This document shows, piece by piece, positions 12,325-13,473 of a stretch of DNA of 13,473 nucleotides (the stretch's first letter is position 1; every line of letters starts with the position of its first letter). The stretch comes from B18-G2 sp964432835 (GTDB lineage Archaea > Thermoplasmatota > E2 > DHVEG-1 > B18-G2), in NCBI GenBank assembly GCA_964432835.1, contig CAYSPA010000029.1, positions 1 to 13,473 of the forward strand. Reading direction: 5' to 3'. Both the position numbers and the translations under genes were made by a program. Under the pieces are notes generated by a model. The model made no database searches and had not been told where the DNA came from. It was given only the letters and a program-made list of their open reading frames with translations.

Positions 12325-13353
12325 CTATCTCACTCTGTTTGCCACGTAATCGACGAGTTTTTCGAGATACCGCTTTCCCGGATTATCTTCCAGCATCTGT
12401 ATCTTTGTCTTCACATTAACGAGATATTCCCTTGCCTTTCTTTTTGCAAAATCTATGGAACCCGTTTTTCTGAAAATGTCCATCAATTCCCCGAAGTTGA
12501 CCATACCTCCCTTGAGGAATTTCTCGAGCCTCTTCCCATCGGTATCATTTAAGTTTTCCATCGCATGAATCACGATAATGGTTTTCTTTCTTCTCTGCAG
12601 ATCCAGACCCACCGGTTTTCCGGTACGTATACCCTCAACATCGAGAACATCATCTTGAATCTGAAAAGCTTTTCCAAGTTCTCTACCCAGTTCCTCGAAA
12701 AGATGTACTTCTTGGTCGTCGGCGCCGCCGATTATTGCGCCCGCCATGAGGGAGAGTTCCATAAGTGGTGATGTTTTTAACTCAACCATTTTTATGTAAT
12801 CATCTATCGTTACGTCCATCGTTTTTTCGGAAAGAATATCTATGGTCTGCCCCCTTGCCAGAGAAAAACACTTCCGTGTGGTCAAATCGAGGATTTTTTT
12901 AACCTGTTCCATAGTTACACCTTCAACGTCAAGATTTCTGAGGATGGATTTGATGGCCAGATTGTAAAGTGCATCTCCAGCGGCTATCGCAACGGATTCT
13001 CCCCATTCCGAGTAAACGGTTGGTCTGCCCCTTCGCAGAAGGGATCTATCCATCACATCATCATGTACTAAGGTGAAGGTATGAAGAAACTCGATTCCAG
13101 CGGATGAAGGGAGTGCTCTTTTCCAGTTCCCGCACGTGGCTTCACATGATAACAGACATAACAGGGGTCTCAGTCTCTTTCCACCAGGCCATATAGATTG
13201 AACTATGGGGTCATCCCTGTACCACTTTTCGGGAAGCAGAAAGGGATTTTCTTCCAGAAGGATTTTCTTCATCTGTGCGTCGATGGCGTCGATTCTTTCC
13301 TGTATAGCCCTTTTTGTATTATCATCCAGTTCGAGGAGACTCCACCACCTCAT
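12325..13353 (-). CDS. Polyprenyl (probably geranylgeranyl) diphosphate synthase
   Basis: A 342-residue trans-isoprenyl diphosphate synthase that condenses IPP with allylic diphosphates. It shows GGKRLRP (57-63), the first Asp-rich motif DDVMD (98-102) followed by RRGRPT, GQTIDI (168-173), a KT pair at 193-194, and the second Asp-rich motif DDVLD (234-238). Phe93, five residues before the first motif, is the position that limits archaeal type I enzymes to C20, so a geranylgeranyl product for archaeol lipids is likely. It is antisense to, and convergent with, the lipid headgroup operon. The start has no ribosome site, but a TATA box lies about 32 bases upstream, in keeping with near-leaderless expression. 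Confidence 0.92.
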   Translation of the reverse strand: MRWWSLLELDDNTKRAIQERIDAIDAQMKKILLEENPFLLPEKWYRDDPIVQSIWPGGKRLRPLLCLLSCEATCGNWKRALPSSAGIEFLHTFTLVHDDVMDRSLLRRGRPTVYSEWGESVAIAAGDALYNLAIKSILRNLDVEGVTMEQVKKILDLTTRKCFSLARGQTIDILSEKTMDVTIDDYIKMVELKTSPLMELSLMAGAIIGGADDQEVHLFEELGRELGKAFQIQDDVLDVEGIRTGKPVGLDLQRRKKTIIVIHAMENLNDTDGKRLEKFLKGGMVNFGELMDIFRKTGSIDFAKRKAREYLVNVKTKIQMLEDNPGKRYLEKLVDYVANRVR

Positions 13354-13380
13354 CTTGTTCCAAGGATATGCAGAGATCGT

Positions 13381-13390
13381 TATTTAATTT
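13381..13390 (-). promoter_or_regulatory. TATA box for the polyprenyl synthase gene
   Basis: On the minus strand the sequence reads AAATTAAATA, centred about 32 bases before the ATG at 13353. Standard spacing places the transcript start about five bases before the start codon. Confidence 0.5.
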
Positions 13391-13438
13391 TGTCGAAAAA
13401 GTTGTTTTGAGATGCCACTATTTCTCTCTACAAAACCG

Positions 13439-13450
13439 TTATATAAAAAT
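13439..13450 (+). promoter_or_regulatory. TATA box pointing out of the window
   Basis: TTATATAAAAAT is centred about 26 bases before the ATG at 13469, the exact distance for a leaderless start. A plus-strand gene may begin at 13469, though only five coding bases are present; alternatively AGGTGATG is a ribosome site for a start just beyond the end. The 13354-13473 stretch is thus a divergent promoter region with no gene inside it. Confidence 0.45.
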
Positions 13451-13473
13451 TTTCCATACCGATAGGTGATGAG

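Noticed and set aside
12565..12771. Plus-strand open frame inside the prenyl synthase
   Set aside because: It lies wholly opposite conserved synthase motifs and has no ribosome site or domain.

Overview
The window looks like archaeal chromosome, probably from an uncultured, strictly anaerobic euryarchaeote related to Methanomicrobia, Syntrophoarchaeia or Archaeoglobi, recovered as a scaffolded draft genome. The signs are TATA-type promoters with almost no leader, tightly packed genes with 4-nt overlaps, a trans-type (GG)PP synthase, CDP-archaeol headgroup enzymes beside an archaeosortase, and many [4Fe-4S] proteins. The lineage is an inference from gene content. No RNA gene, CRISPR array, insertion sequence or phage gene was seen.

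Region 1 (113-5566) is an iron-sulfur and metal-handling block. It begins with a DUF134 helix-turn-helix regulator carrying its own C-terminal [4Fe-4S] domain. Two small DUF5320-type proteins follow, one of them with 37% aromatic residues. After a T-rich, terminator-like stretch come an Mrp/Nbp35 cluster-carrier ATPase, a 52-residue zinc-ribbon protein, two NifX/NifB-C-terminal-like proteins, a DUF89 metal-dependent phosphatase-like protein, and two tandem MinD-like ATPases each with an inserted 2x[4Fe-4S] ferredoxin domain. No nitrogenase structural gene is present. The first of the two ATPases is broken by a 100-N scaffold gap flanked by an identical 55-bp sequence. Collapsing that overlap restores one open frame, so the break is an assembly artefact.

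Region 2 (5567-8664) continues the same strand and the same overlapping chain: a cupin, a family-4 uracil-DNA glycosylase with its [4Fe-4S] ligands, a metallo-beta-lactamase-fold hydrolase, a SAM methyltransferase and a radical SAM enzyme. These are probably co-transcribed with the metal block, but a shared pathway is not evident.

Region 3 (8766-12324) has its own promoter and is a membrane-lipid and surface-anchoring operon. It encodes a polytopic protein whose C-terminal half resembles UbiA prenyltransferases but lacks most of the metal-binding aspartates, then an archaeosortase (ArtA type), archaetidylserine decarboxylase, and archaetidylserine synthase. Convergent to it, with the stop codons directly abutting, is a polyprenyl (probably geranylgeranyl) diphosphate synthase (13353-12325) that would supply isoprenoid chains for the same lipids. 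The group fits the known link between archaeosortase-dependent C-terminal lipid anchoring and archaetidylserine/archaetidylethanolamine synthesis.

The last 120 bases are a divergent promoter region, with a TATA box for the synthase on the minus strand and another pointing out of the window on the plus strand.
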